This document shows, piece after piece, positions 21,876-29,585 of a stretch of DNA of 62,422 bases; the stretch's first letter is position 1; each line of letters starts with the position of its first letter. The translations under genes were made by a program, and so were the position numbers. This DNA is from a virus. The notes under the pieces were generated by a model. That model was not told the origin of the DNA. It did not search any database and worked only from the letters and a program-made list of their open reading frames with translations. The stretch is taken from positions 1-62,422 of the IMG/VR virus record IMGVR_UViG_3300048928_000190, one strand, 5' to 3'.

Positions 21876-22027
21876 GCATCCTGGCAAGTATCGTGATCGG
21901 ACTGGTAATCCCTCCCGTGTTTCTGCTGATCGTCCAGTTCCTCGTGGGTGACCCGAACATGCTCAAAGACGCGTGGGAGTGCAGGCGTCGACCATTCAAC
22001 GGCAAGGCTGCGGGGGAGTCGTCGTGA
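21872..22027 (+). CDS. Single-pass membrane protein (51 residues)
   Basis: ATG 21872 overlaps the preceding stop. The N-terminus is a membrane helix (MSILASIVIGLVIPPVFLLI) followed by a charged tail. No family. Confidence 0.52.
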   Translation: MSILASIVIGLVIPPVFLLIVQFLVGDPNMLKDAWECRRRPFNGKAAGESS

Positions 22028-22055
22028 TTGGGATCCGATCGCGGCAGGCCGACTG

Positions 22056-22127
22056 ATGTTCGGTGTTCTGTGGATGATCCTCCACATCATAATCAAAGGC
22101 TTAGGAGCAAACCAATCCCAAACATAA
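22056..22127 (+). CDS. 23-residue hydrophobic peptide
   Basis: ATG 22056 encodes MFGVLWMILHIIIKGLGANQ plus three residues. It ends just past the proposed start of the glutaredoxin gene. Very short; coding is uncertain. Confidence 0.3.
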   Translation: MFGVLWMILHIIIKGLGANQSQT

Positions 22128-22414
22128 CCATCTACAGCAAAAAGAACTGCCCCGCATGCAAATTCACCATGAAGAAACTCGACAACAACGGCACCCCCTA
22201 TGCGGTTGTGATGGTCGATGAGGATGCGGATGCGTTGGCTTTGATTCAGTCTTGGGGGTTTACGTCTGCCCCTGTGGTGGATGCTGGTGGCGCGGGTCGG
22301 TGGTCTGGGTATTCGCCGGATCGGTTGGATGGTTTGCGGGTTGGGCCTGTTGTGCGTGAGGTTCATCGGTTTGTGGGTGTTGAGGATCGTAGTTCCGTCG
22401 AAGACAAAGGGTAG
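22115..22414 (+). CDS. Glutaredoxin/NrdH-like redox protein
   Basis: The protein has a thioredoxin-fold core: NITIYSKKNCPACKFTMKKL with the CPAC redox motif, GFTSAPVV, then WSGYSPDRLDGL. NrdH supplies electrons to ribonucleotide reductase. The start is unusual: no ATG, GTG or TTG lies close upstream. ATC 22115 stands 7 nt after an AGGAG site and would give a normal NrdH N-terminus. The nearest canonical start in frame is TTG 22028, which would add 29 unrelated residues. Confidence 0.78.
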   Translation: MPNITIYSKKNCPACKFTMKKLDNNGTPYAVVMVDEDADALALIQSWGFTSAPVVDAGGAGRWSGYSPDRLDGLRVGPVVREVHRFVGVEDRSSVEDKG

Positions 22415-22416
22415 GC

Positions 22417-22587
22417 ATGAAGCTAACTCCAATCGAGTGGTGCGCAAAACTTGGCTACAGAATCGCTGATCCAGACGGATGGCGGACGAGGGCTGCACCG
22501 TCGTGGGATACGCCGATCGACGAGGCGGAATTCCTCGGCCGAATGGGTGTGTCGACATGCATGTTTGATGGCGCGAAGCAGACGTAG
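22417..22587 (+). CDS. Hypothetical 56-residue protein
   Basis: ATG 22417 (MKLTPIEWCAKLGYRIADPD) three bases after the glutaredoxin stop. Small mixed protein, possibly a substrate- or DNA-binding domain; family unknown. Confidence 0.52.
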   Translation: MKLTPIEWCAKLGYRIADPDGWRTRAAPSWDTPIDEAEFLGRMGVSTCMFDGAKQT

Positions 22588-22606
22588 CGAAGGCAAGGGG
22601 GTAACT

Positions 22607-22897
22607 GTGGACGGCGATGCTAAGTGGTGGCGGACATACGATGTGGATCGAGTCCAAATTAAGACGACCGACATCAAGTATCGGGAGCCAGGACCGATGG
22701 GGGTGAGCCAGATTATTCATGCTGCAACATCAGCAGAGTCCGTCCTCTTGTCGGATACGTACAGGCATCCAGAACGGCCTGACGCCTTCATGTCCCCTAC
22801 ATCGGCGCTAGTCACTACCTCAAAGTGGGAGCCTTCGTACGCAGACGTTTATTGTGCTCGACCGCCTATCGGGGCTAGATGGCTGGAGGTGATGTGA
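22607..22897 (+). CDS. Hypothetical 96-residue protein
   Basis: GTG 22607 with AAGGGGG upstream (MDGDAKWWRTYDVDRVQIKT). Ends YCARPPIGARWLEVM. Beta-rich by pattern. No known domain. Confidence 0.55.
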   Translation: MDGDAKWWRTYDVDRVQIKTTDIKYREPGPMGVSQIIHAATSAESVLLSDTYRHPERPDAFMSPTSALVTTSKWEPSYADVYCARPPIGARWLEVM

Positions 22898-22898
22898 G

Positions 22899-23084
22899 TT
22901 GCTTTGCAGGATAGGTGAATGGAAACAAACCCTAGACGCAGACGATGTCCGCGAGTTCGACCGTTACCTCGATGAGGGTGGTTCTATGGCGGGGTTGTGG
23001 GCTGAGTGTCGGAGTGTTGGTTTGGGTTTGAAGTTGACGGCGTTTAAGGATCATGAGCGGGGGCGCTGCCGCTGTGATAAGTGA
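22899..23084 (+). CDS. Hypothetical 61-residue protein
   Basis: TTG 22899 (MLCRIGEWKQTLDADDVREF). The segment DDVREFDRYLDEGGSMAGLW followed by LKLTAFKDHERGRCRC resembles a small HTH with a His/Cys tail, often seen in actinophages. Function unknown. Confidence 0.55.
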   Translation: MLCRIGEWKQTLDADDVREFDRYLDEGGSMAGLWAECRSVGLGLKLTAFKDHERGRCRCDK

Positions 23085-23208
23085 AGAGATCCGCGAACAA
23101 GCTGCATGCCGAATCGCCATGGCGCTGCACCTGTTCGAAGGAAAGAGTGCATGGGATAGCAGTATTGCAGAGTATTTGCGCTATCACCCTTCGGGCAGTG
23201 CGCAATGA
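23074..23208 (+). CDS. Hypothetical 44-residue protein
   Basis: GTG 23074 (MISEEIREQAACRIAMALHL) overlaps the upstream stop; ATG 23053 in the same frame is an alternative. It is helical and ends YHPSGSAQ. This frame is preferred over the competing one (23081-23263) because it is more protein-like. Confidence 0.42.
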   Translation: MISEEIREQAACRIAMALHLFEGKSAWDSSIAEYLRYHPSGSAQ

Positions 23209-23216
23209 GTTAGGGG

Positions 23217-23402
23217 ATGAGGGTGAGCCGAACTTGGAAAGACAGCCGCGAACAGAAACTTGAACACTGGCAATCCACCTACACCCCATCCCTATTCAAC
23301 AAACTGTGTCGGCAATCCGCACGGAATCAGGCGCGCCGCGACTTTCAGCGGGGTAGGGAGCCGGCGCCGAAGTATTCGGTTGAGAAGTTGTGGTGGTGGT
23401 GA
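23217..23402 (+). CDS. Small basic protein (61 residues)
   Basis: ATG 23217 (MRVSRTWKDSREQKLEHWQS). Arg/Lys-rich, ends in VEKLWWW. Possibly nucleic-acid binding. No family. Confidence 0.48.
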   Translation: MRVSRTWKDSREQKLEHWQSTYTPSLFNKLCRQSARNQARRDFQRGREPAPKYSVEKLWWW

Positions 23403-23404
23403 CC

Positions 23405-23788
23405 ATGAGTAGAACATTCAAGACTGACCCGTTCTGGGTGAAACTCCAACACCCCGAACGCACAGGCATCCATCCCGTTGCCCGCCACGATCACAGCATC
23501 ACCCCCTGCAACCTTCCATCTTCCCCTGCGGTGTCGTCGTATGTGTTCGGCGATTGCCGGTGGGAGTGGAAGTACAGCGGTGTGAATGAGTGTGGTTGCC
23601 GGATGTGCACGAATTATTGGCAGCGGCGTTGGGATCGTAGGCGGTTCCGTAATCATGAGCGGCGTGTGACTCAGCGATGGCTTGATGAGTACGAAGAAAA
23701 CTGTGCGGCCTGTCCGGTGTGTGGTGATCCTGAATGCCAGGGCAACGGTCCCCTCGAAGACAAGTGGTACATCGGCTGTTACGCGTAG
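23405..23788 (+). CDS. Cys-rich hypothetical protein (127 residues)
   Basis: Starts MSRTFKTDPFWVKLQHPERT. Cys pairs in ECGCRMC and CAACPVCGDPEC suggest a zinc ribbon; the middle is basic (RRWDRRRFRNHERRVTQRW). Likely nucleic-acid binding. Confidence 0.6.
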   Translation: MSRTFKTDPFWVKLQHPERTGIHPVARHDHSITPCNLPSSPAVSSYVFGDCRWEWKYSGVNECGCRMCTNYWQRRWDRRRFRNHERRVTQRWLDEYEENCAACPVCGDPECQGNGPLEDKWYIGCYA

Positions 23789-23803
23789 GAGGCCCGGATC
23801 AAC

Positions 23804-23869
23804 ATGATAATCAACATGATCGAACGCATCCGCGCCATCTGCAAACTCGCCCGGACATGGGTGATCTGA
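23804..23869 (+). CDS. 21-residue peptide candidate
   Basis: ATG 23804 encodes MIINMIERIRAICKLARTWV plus one residue, an amphipathic helix. AGGAGG at 23787-23792 is somewhat far upstream. Low confidence. Confidence 0.25.
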   Translation: MIINMIERIRAICKLARTWVI

Positions 23870-23923
23870 CGGGTGCCTGATGATCCGCGATTTCACTACT
23901 GCCACATCAACTAGGAGTTGGAC

Positions 23924-24037
23924 ATGGCGGCGCTCGTATTCATCGCAGCATTGCTTACCCCGGCAATTCTGCTGACCGTCCTGGTGTCGATCGACGAACA
24001 CCAACGCACGACATATCGAAGAGACCGCAGAATATGA
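23924..24037 (+). CDS. 37-residue single-pass membrane protein
   Basis: ATG 23924 with TAGGAG upstream. A hydrophobic N-terminus (MAALVFIAALLTPAILLTVL) is followed by a short basic tail (RRDRRI). One of several mini membrane proteins here. Confidence 0.52.
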   Translation: MAALVFIAALLTPAILLTVLVSIDEHQRTTYRRDRRI

Positions 24038-24064
24038 CAGACACACAATCTAGGAGCTGAACCG

Positions 24065-25168
24065 ATGGGCGCACTCGCCAACAAACTCAACCCAGCCAGT
24101 GCCCCCACCACAAACACGGACGGGCAGGCGCGCACCACAACAATCACCGGACCCCACGATGACAGCAGCTATGAGGGGATACTTAGCTCCTGCCGTGAAC
24201 CGGTGACAGTGAAGTTCGCTGCGCCCCCGTCCGTCTACCGTAAGTTCAAGGATGACGGCAGTTTGGCGTTCACCACCTACCGCTACAAACTCGCCCCGAA
24301 ACCCGATCAGCGGGACCTTGAACAGTTGATTGCGCAAGCTACGAAAGCGCCGGCACATCAGCCAGATCAAAGCACTGGTGCGCACTGGTTTGTGTTTCAA
24401 GCCGGAGACCTCCAGATCGGCAAACGATCACGCGACGGCTCAACCGAGCAAATCGTGGAACGCTACCTCGAATCCGTTGACGCGGCAGTCCAAGAGTTCA
24501 AGGATCTGAAACGTCACGGCATCGAGGGTGTTCAGATTTGTTTCCCCGGCGACTGCATCGAAGGCATCGTCTCCCAGGGCGGTAAGAATCAGTGGCTCAC
24601 TGAGGACACGATCACTGAGCAGTTCAGGATTTTGCGGCGCCTGATGTTGCATACGGTGGAAGCGTTTGCGCCACTCACTGATCGGGTGTTCATGGATACG
24701 GTTAACGGTAATCATGATCAGGCTCAGCGTCAGTTGAATACGTATCCGGGTGATGGTTGGGCTACTGAGTCTGCGTTGGCTGTGAAGGATGCTTTGTTGT
24801 TGAATCGGTTGGCGTTTGGTCATGTTGAGGTTCGTGTGCCTGATAAGTGGGCTGGGTCTATGACTGTGCCGGTTGGTTCGACGTTGGTGACTGTGGCGCA
24901 TGGGCATCAGTGGTCGCGGGGTAAGGGTATTGATTGGTTGTGTAAGCAGGATTTTGGGCGTCAGGATGCTCGTGGTGCGCAGGTTTTGCAGCATGGTCAT
25001 GAGCATGAGTGGTCGGTGGGTTCGACTCGTGATGTGATGCGGGTGTGTTCGCCTACTTATGATGCGGGCTCTGATTGGTTTCGTGAGAAGAGCGGTGGCG
25101 ACGGTAAGCGTGGCGGGTTGGCGTATTTGTTGCGCGCTGGCGAGGTTTCCAGGATGAGTCTCGTTTGA
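24065..25168 (+). CDS. Metallophosphoesterase (calcineurin-like)
   Basis: The 367-residue protein carries the dimetal phosphoesterase motifs in order: FQAGDLQIGK with Asp115, CFPGDCIEG with Asp163, VNGNHD with Asn216-His217, VTVAHGHQW, and LQHGHEHEW. Related phage proteins act as phosphodiesterases or Mre11-like nucleases. A disordered N-terminus (about 1-60) precedes the domain. The first half of the gene is A/C-rich, the second G/T-rich. TAGGAG precedes ATG 24065. Confidence 0.85.
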   Translation: MGALANKLNPASAPTTNTDGQARTTTITGPHDDSSYEGILSSCREPVTVKFAAPPSVYRKFKDDGSLAFTTYRYKLAPKPDQRDLEQLIAQATKAPAHQPDQSTGAHWFVFQAGDLQIGKRSRDGSTEQIVERYLESVDAAVQEFKDLKRHGIEGVQICFPGDCIEGIVSQGGKNQWLTEDTITEQFRILRRLMLHTVEAFAPLTDRVFMDTVNGNHDQAQRQLNTYPGDGWATESALAVKDALLLNRLAFGHVEVRVPDKWAGSMTVPVGSTLVTVAHGHQWSRGKGIDWLCKQDFGRQDARGAQVLQHGHEHEWSVGSTRDVMRVCSPTYDAGSDWFREKSGGDGKRGGLAYLLRAGEVSRMSLV

Positions 25169-25320
25169 TGGCCGCACTGGTCGCGGTTGCGGTGTTGATG
25201 CTGTTGTTCTGTCTGGTGTTTCTGCCGGTGTTGTGGTTGCGCGATGAGAAGCGTTCTTCGGAGCGTCATATTGAGTCTCTTCGGCGGCTTGAGCGGTATT
25301 GGTCTAGTCGTGTGGGTTGA
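25168..25320 (+). CDS. 50-residue single-pass membrane protein
   Basis: ATG 25168 overlaps the phosphoesterase stop. The membrane helix is LVAVAVLMLLFCLVFLPVLW, followed by a charged helical tail (RDEKRSSERHIESLRRLERY). This resembles spanin- or anchor-like small proteins; function unknown. Confidence 0.55.
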   Translation: MAALVAVAVLMLLFCLVFLPVLWLRDEKRSSERHIESLRRLERYWSSRVG

Positions 25321-25335
25321 CTTGTCTATGTCAAC
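25316..25335. promoter_or_regulatory. Perfect inverted repeat GTTGAC-N8-GTCAAC
   Basis: The palindrome sits in the 39-nt gap between two genes, 25 nt before ATG 25360, and could be an operator or the base of a hairpin. No -10 box is evident. Reported only as a structural observation. Confidence 0.25.
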
Positions 25336-25359
25336 TGTTTCGGGTTGACGGAGGTTCTG

Positions 25360-25629
25360 ATGACTGAACGGCTAGAACAGGCATACGCCCAATTCGATGT
25401 CGCCCTGCGTGAACTTGTTGCCGCATCCGATGAAGCGTCAGGCACTGAGGATGGTTGGTTGGTGACTGATTATGTGACTGTGGTTGGGCAGCAGTTGTTT
25501 CGGGGTGGTCAGCGGGTTGATTCGTGTCCTTCGGTGTTGTTTCCGTTTGGGTCTCAGCCGTCTTGGGTGACGCATGGTTTGTTGGGTGCGGTTGATTCTT
25601 GTTTGGTGGATGTGGAGGCCGAAACGTGA
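25360..25629 (+). CDS. Hypothetical 89-residue protein
   Basis: ATG 25360 with GGAGG upstream (MTERLEQAYAQFDVALRELV). Helical N-terminus, beta-like C-terminus. Function unknown. Coupled by GTGA to the next gene. Confidence 0.6.
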   Translation: MTERLEQAYAQFDVALRELVAASDEASGTEDGWLVTDYVTVVGQQLFRGGQRVDSCPSVLFPFGSQPSWVTHGLLGAVDSCLVDVEAET

Positions 25630-25928
25630 GTGAGTTTTCTGTTGGTTCAACGGGTGAGATTGCGACAGTGGAGGATCGCGGGTATGCGGTTCGACTGTGG
25701 GACCAAGACTGGCTTCTAGTCGCCGAGAAACCTGTCAGCCAGAAGATTGAGAGTTTCGTTGCTGAGCATGTCGCGCCCGGTTCGTACTTGCATATGACGG
25801 TGGACCGTCCAGGCGGGGATCGTTGGTCGGGCCGAGCTGAGGTATCAGTGACATTGACTAGCGATTACGAGTGGCTGAAGGCGATGGTTACTGAGCCAAA
25901 CCCTTGGCTTCGAAGGGCGCTGCAGTGA
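25626..25928 (+). CDS. Hypothetical 100-residue protein
   Basis: GTG 25626 (MSEFSVGSTGEIATVEDRGY). Beta-rich; may fold as a small barrel (VRLWDQDWLLVAEKP). No family recognised. Confidence 0.58.
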   Translation: MSEFSVGSTGEIATVEDRGYAVRLWDQDWLLVAEKPVSQKIESFVAEHVAPGSYLHMTVDRPGGDRWSGRAEVSVTLTSDYEWLKAMVTEPNPWLRRALQ

Positions 25929-26110
25929 TTGAGTATCCGTTCGAGGGGGATCTGCTTGCAGTGTTTGAAGCTGTAGCGGTCCCGCGGATCGTTGATGAAA
26001 CTGTTGGCGCGCTGTGCGGGATTGTAGGGATTCCTTGGGTGTCGTGTGAGGTGAACAAGATTCTGTCGGATGCTGATTGGCGTCGGCGGATGATAGCTAA
26101 GGGCGGATGA
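25925..26110 (+). CDS. Hypothetical 61-residue protein
   Basis: GTG 25925 (MIEYPFEGDLLAVFEAVAVP). Contains a hydrophobic stretch and a basic end (DWRRRMIAKGG). Unknown function. Confidence 0.52.
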   Translation: MIEYPFEGDLLAVFEAVAVPRIVDETVGALCGIVGIPWVSCEVNKILSDADWRRRMIAKGG

Positions 26111-26361
26111 TGGGCCACTTCTCAAAACAGGAAACAGAACGACAGAACGGCGGGCGACTCGAAGGAGTTAACTCGGTTCACGAGGATGGAACGATTATCC
26201 CGTTGGAGCCTGGGTTTCCGCCGTATGTGATCAATGATTCTAGGGCGCAGAGGTTTGCGTCGGTGTTGGCGGTGATTAATCGTCCGCGGCCGATGTGGCA
26301 TGAGGGTGAGGGTTGTTCGGTGAACTCCTGCTGCTGCGACCCGATGGAGGCCAACCAGTGA
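26107..26361 (+). CDS. Hypothetical 84-residue protein
   Basis: ATG 26107 (MMGHFSKQETERQNGGRLEG). A C-terminal Cys cluster (GCSVNSCCCDP) is notable and may bind metal. No family. Confidence 0.5.
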   Translation: MMGHFSKQETERQNGGRLEGVNSVHEDGTIIPLEPGFPPYVINDSRAQRFASVLAVINRPRPMWHEGEGCSVNSCCCDPMEANQ

Positions 26362-26585
26362 AGCTGTACATCCTCGTCAACTACGGCCCAGACGGTGAAC
26401 CTGTCTTAGACATGGGCGGCGAACGCTCATACAACGCTCGACGGCGAATCTTCACCAACGAAAAAGTTGCAATGAACTACGCCCGGAAAGTTGGCGGTGC
26501 GGCCATGGTGATTGTGGGCATCGGCAACGAGGGCGAAGTTTCAGAAGTGATTGACACCAGGACTATCCCAGCGGAGGAAAACTAG
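26358..26585 (+). CDS. Hypothetical 75-residue protein
   Basis: GTG 26358 (MKLYILVNYGPDGEPVLDMG). Alternating beta pattern with VAMNYARKVGGAAMVIVGIG. Possibly a small alpha/beta fold. Function unknown. Confidence 0.56.
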   Translation: MKLYILVNYGPDGEPVLDMGGERSYNARRRIFTNEKVAMNYARKVGGAAMVIVGIGNEGEVSEVIDTRTIPAEEN

Positions 26586-26770
26586 TGAGCGATCTTGTGT
26601 TTTGGCAGGAACCGGGCGACAACTACGTGCGAGTGGGTGAACTAAAAGATATTAGGAGCGAGGTTGTTTCAACAGAAGAGTTGCTTCCATCCTTGGTGAC
26701 GACCTATTTCGTGAGGAGAGCTGGTCGCACGGTAGAAGTGCCTGGCAATCTGCCGTTTCAGGTGGACTGA
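26585..26770 (+). CDS. Hypothetical 61-residue protein
   Basis: GTG 26585 (MSDLVFWQEPGDNYVRVGEL). Beta-rich and small. No family recognised. Confidence 0.52.
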   Translation: MSDLVFWQEPGDNYVRVGELKDIRSEVVSTEELLPSLVTTYFVRRAGRTVEVPGNLPFQVD

Positions 26771-26788
26771 CTTTTAGGAGTATCCCCA

Positions 26789-27052
26789 ATGGCAACAAAA
26801 TTTCTGCGCGGCACCCGCGAATACGAAGAAGCAAGCAAATTCCTCACACGAACCGCACACAACGGCCGCAAACCCCTAGTGGCTGACGAATCCGTACACC
26901 AGATCAGCAGCAGATGGCTCAAAGGCGATGTCATCCTCCGCGATACAGACCGTGAGTTCATCATCCACAACGACGATGTAGTGACCCGATCGCAGCGATT
27001 CAGGATCCCGAAGGGCAGCTGGCTAGCCCGCCGGCCCCGAAAGGACTACTGA
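26789..27052 (+). CDS. Hypothetical 87-residue protein
   Basis: ATG 26789 with TAGGAG upstream (MATKFLRGTREYEEASKFLT). A beta-rich second half, VILRDTDREFIIHNDDVVTR, is followed by a basic tail. It directly precedes the first glycosyltransferase. Function unknown. Confidence 0.56.
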   Translation: MATKFLRGTREYEEASKFLTRTAHNGRKPLVADESVHQISSRWLKGDVILRDTDREFIIHNDDVVTRSQRFRIPKGSWLARRPRKDY

Positions 27053-27676
27053 GTGAAGGTCATTGTCGGGACATACCGCAAACAGCAATACATCCACAAC
27101 TGCATAACCAGCCTCAAACAACACGGCACAGGCGCAACCGAACTCGTATTCATAGACGACTCCGGCGACACCCAACACCACCAATGGTTGAAAGACACCT
27201 ACAACAGCAAAGTCATCGACACCGGCCGGCAAGGGTACGGCGCTGCAATGCAAGCAGCCTGCGCCGAAGGCGTGACGGAAGACTATGCGTTGTGGCTTGA
27301 AGAGGACTTCACGTTCACGAAACCTGTTGACCTCGAACAGTATGCGCGGCATCTTGATGCTCATCCGTATTTGGCGCAGGTTGTGTTTCTGCGGCAGCCG
27401 TGGTTTCAGAATGAGGTCGCTGCGGGTGGCCTGATTCCAGCGTTGGAAGTGAACGGCCACGAGTTCAAGTTGGTGGATGGGCTGTTGGAGCAGACTGCAA
27501 CGTTTTCGGGTAATCCTTCTGTTTGGCGGCGTGATGTGTTTGTGGATGGTTGGCCGGTGGGGGATTGGTCTGAGGATGCTAAGCGGGATCGTTTGTTGGG
27601 GCTGGGTTTTAGGTTTGCGTTTACGCCGGATGTGGTGGTTCATCATTGGGGTGTGCGTTCAGGATTCGGATACTAG
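27053..27676 (+). CDS. Family-2-like glycosyltransferase
   Basis: The 207-residue protein starts MKVIVGTYRKQQYIHNCITS. The GT-A fold is shown by LVFIDDSGD (sugar-nucleotide binding) and LWLEEDF, the DxD-type metal site in E-E-D form. GNPSVWRR and FTPDVVVHHWG follow. It is the first of three glycosyltransferase genes. It probably adds sugar to a virion protein, DNA base or surface glycan; the target is unknown. The first 230 nt are A/C-rich, then the gene turns G/T-rich. Confidence 0.82.
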   Translation: MKVIVGTYRKQQYIHNCITSLKQHGTGATELVFIDDSGDTQHHQWLKDTYNSKVIDTGRQGYGAAMQAACAEGVTEDYALWLEEDFTFTKPVDLEQYARHLDAHPYLAQVVFLRQPWFQNEVAAGGLIPALEVNGHEFKLVDGLLEQTATFSGNPSVWRRDVFVDGWPVGDWSEDAKRDRLLGLGFRFAFTPDVVVHHWGVRSGFGY

Positions 27677-27684
27677 ACATCGGA

Positions 27685-27984
27685 GTGACATTGAGTGGGA
27701 GCAGCGACGACAAGGTCCGCCTTATTGTCAATCAGATTTGGGCACGAGACCAAGCCTTGGTTAGCGACCTGGATGAGTTGACAGCCCTTGGCATTCCAGT
27801 CTGGTCGGTTATCTCAAGCTTCTTCCACATCACGCCAGGAAGGCTGCGCGTGTGCGTAGGCATGGGAGATCTGACCTATAGGCGTTTTTGGGCTGCCTAC
27901 TCGACAGTGGGCGCGCCAGTTACTGGGCCGACCTCTGATGCGCTTGCCGTCACACCCATCAGGCCACCCGAGGCGCAGTCATGA
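27685..27984 (+). CDS. Hypothetical 99-residue protein
   Basis: GTG 27685 (MTLSGSSDDKVRLIVNQIWA), a few bases after the glycosyltransferase stop. Contains a hydrophobic segment LTALGIPVWSVISSFFHI. Small alpha/beta candidate, function unknown. Confidence 0.55.
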   Translation: MTLSGSSDDKVRLIVNQIWARDQALVSDLDELTALGIPVWSVISSFFHITPGRLRVCVGMGDLTYRRFWAAYSTVGAPVTGPTSDALAVTPIRPPEAQS

Positions 27985-28334
27985 GCGAGACATTCATGTT
28001 CGACAGATTCGGCTATCCCACATTCCGAATCACATCAGAAACCGAACCAGACGACCCATTCTTCTCCTTCCAGGCAGACTCGGTCTGCGGATGGACTGAC
28101 GAGAAACAGCCTGTCGACTACGAGAAGTACCTGCACGGAATGATCAAGTGGGACTCCTGTTCACATCTCTACTTCGGGATGGATGAAGAGCGAGATGGGT
28201 ATCTGCATCTGTGCGGTGTCCATGACTTCCATGACCACATCGCACTGTTGAAGTTCCTGTATGAGTTGGCGTTCGAACGCATGGGCAGGAAGCCAGAAGA
28301 GGGCTACGAGTGGGGAGGAGGATCCATTGACTGA
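27981..28334 (+). CDS. Hypothetical 117-residue protein
   Basis: ATG 27981 (MSETFMFDRFGYPTFRITSE). Acidic and aromatic; HLCGVHDFHDHIALLKFLYE is a His-rich helix. The stop overlaps the second glycosyltransferase start. No family. Confidence 0.56.
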   Translation: MSETFMFDRFGYPTFRITSETEPDDPFFSFQADSVCGWTDEKQPVDYEKYLHGMIKWDSCSHLYFGMDEERDGYLHLCGVHDFHDHIALLKFLYELAFERMGRKPEEGYEWGGGSID

Positions 28335-28959
28335 TGTGACAGTGTGCATCCCCTACCGCGAAACACCAGACAGACAACCAGCATACGAACAAGTACACGA
28401 CTGGTACACCAACCGCGGCTACACCACAATCACCGCAGACACCACACACCAACACTTCAACGTCGCAGCAGCCCGCAACGAAGCAGTCCGAGCAGCCCGA
28501 CAAGGCATCCTCATCGTCGCAGACGCAGACACAATCCCCGACGAAACAGCCCTCAAACTCGCTGTGCAAACAGTGGATCGTTCGGTGGTGTATCCGTTCA
28601 ACCGATACCAGTACCTCACCCCCGAATCAGTCCATAGGCCGCTTGAATCGGCGGTTGTTGAGCGGGAGTTCACCAACTCGGTTGGCGGCATGTTCGTCAC
28701 CGACTGGGACACCTACTGGTTGCTGGGTGGACAGGATGAACGGTTCCGGCGTTGGGGCGCAGAGGACAATGCGTGGTTTATGGCGGCGGACACTTTGGCG
28801 TCTGTGGAGCGGATTCCTGGTGTGGTGCGGGCGTTTGGTCATGATGCTGATCGGGATTTGTCGGTTTCGAATCCTGGGTTGTGTCGGCGTGAGTTGTATC
28901 GTTTTGCGCATGGGCGTCCGGAGTTGATGCGTGAGTTGATCCCTGAACCGAAGGTGTGA
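28327..28959 (+). CDS. Galactosyltransferase-like glycosyltransferase
   Basis: The 210-residue protein starts at TTG 28327 (MTDVTVCIPYRETPDRQPAY) with GGAGGAGGA upstream. GT-A motifs: IVADADTIP (DxD) and LLGGQDERFRRWGAEDNAWF, the acceptor/ED motif of galactosyltransferase families. It probably works with the glycosyltransferases at 27053 and 30662. The first 240 nt are A/C-rich, the rest G/T-rich. Confidence 0.83.
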   Translation: MTDVTVCIPYRETPDRQPAYEQVHDWYTNRGYTTITADTTHQHFNVAAARNEAVRAARQGILIVADADTIPDETALKLAVQTVDRSVVYPFNRYQYLTPESVHRPLESAVVEREFTNSVGGMFVTDWDTYWLLGGQDERFRRWGAEDNAWFMAADTLASVERIPGVVRAFGHDADRDLSVSNPGLCRRELYRFAHGRPELMRELIPEPKV

Positions 28960-29447
28960 GTGTGTCTGATCTTGTGGAGTTCCTCGAAGCTCGCTTGGCT
29001 GAAGATGAAGCCATTGCGTTGAAGTCTGGTGGCTCTGAGGCGGAATGGCTGTACCGCGCCGAGTACGACAACGAGACAGGCAATGAGGTTGTGTGGGCGA
29101 ACTCCCGGAATGAAGAGTGGCTGGGACCAGCGCAGAAGAAACCGTATGTCTCGTATGGCCGGTACGTGACGATGGATCATGAGGGTTGCCTGCCCGCTGT
29201 GGACGAGGATGACGGTACGCATATTGCTCGTCATGATCCTGCTCGGGTGTTGCGTGAGGTAGCAGCCAAACGGGCGGTGATGATCGCTGCAGACGATGCG
29301 ACGAGTTACGACATGACGGTTGAAGGTGACCGAGGTGTTGGCAGTCGCAACATGATTGAAGATCCGTATGTGGGCGATGTGATCTTGCGAGCACTGGCAT
29401 CTGCTTACTCGGATCATCCTGACTTCAACCCTGACTGGGCGGCATGA
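28956..29447 (+). CDS. DUF6221-family protein
   Basis: The 163-residue protein starts MSVSDLVEFLEARLAEDEAI. It has the DUF6221 pattern: acidic helical N-terminus, HIARHDPARVLREVAAKRAV, and YSDHPDFNPDW at the C-terminus. The family is widespread in actinobacteria and their phages and has no known function. GTG 28956 overlaps the preceding stop; GTG 28962 is possible. Confidence 0.75.
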   Translation: MSVSDLVEFLEARLAEDEAIALKSGGSEAEWLYRAEYDNETGNEVVWANSRNEEWLGPAQKKPYVSYGRYVTMDHEGCLPAVDEDDGTHIARHDPARVLREVAAKRAVMIAADDATSYDMTVEGDRGVGSRNMIEDPYVGDVILRALASAYSDHPDFNPDWAA

Positions 29448-29563
29448 CTGCCACTCAGCGCGGCATCCGGGGTTACGAATGGTGGCATCGAGTCCTAGGC
29501 CATCGCGTCCGAAATCACTTCTGCTACCGATGCTTCTGCACGTGGCGATGGGACGGGAAATAG
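29444..29563 (+). CDS. 39-residue Cys/Trp-rich peptide
   Basis: ATG 29444 overlaps the DUF6221 stop (MTATQRGIRGYEWWHRVLGH). The end, CYRCFCTWRWDGK, has a CxxC-x-C metal-binding look. Confidence 0.42.
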   Translation: MTATQRGIRGYEWWHRVLGHRVRNHFCYRCFCTWRWDGK

Positions 29564-29585
29564 CAATGAGAAGGTGTGAAGATAC

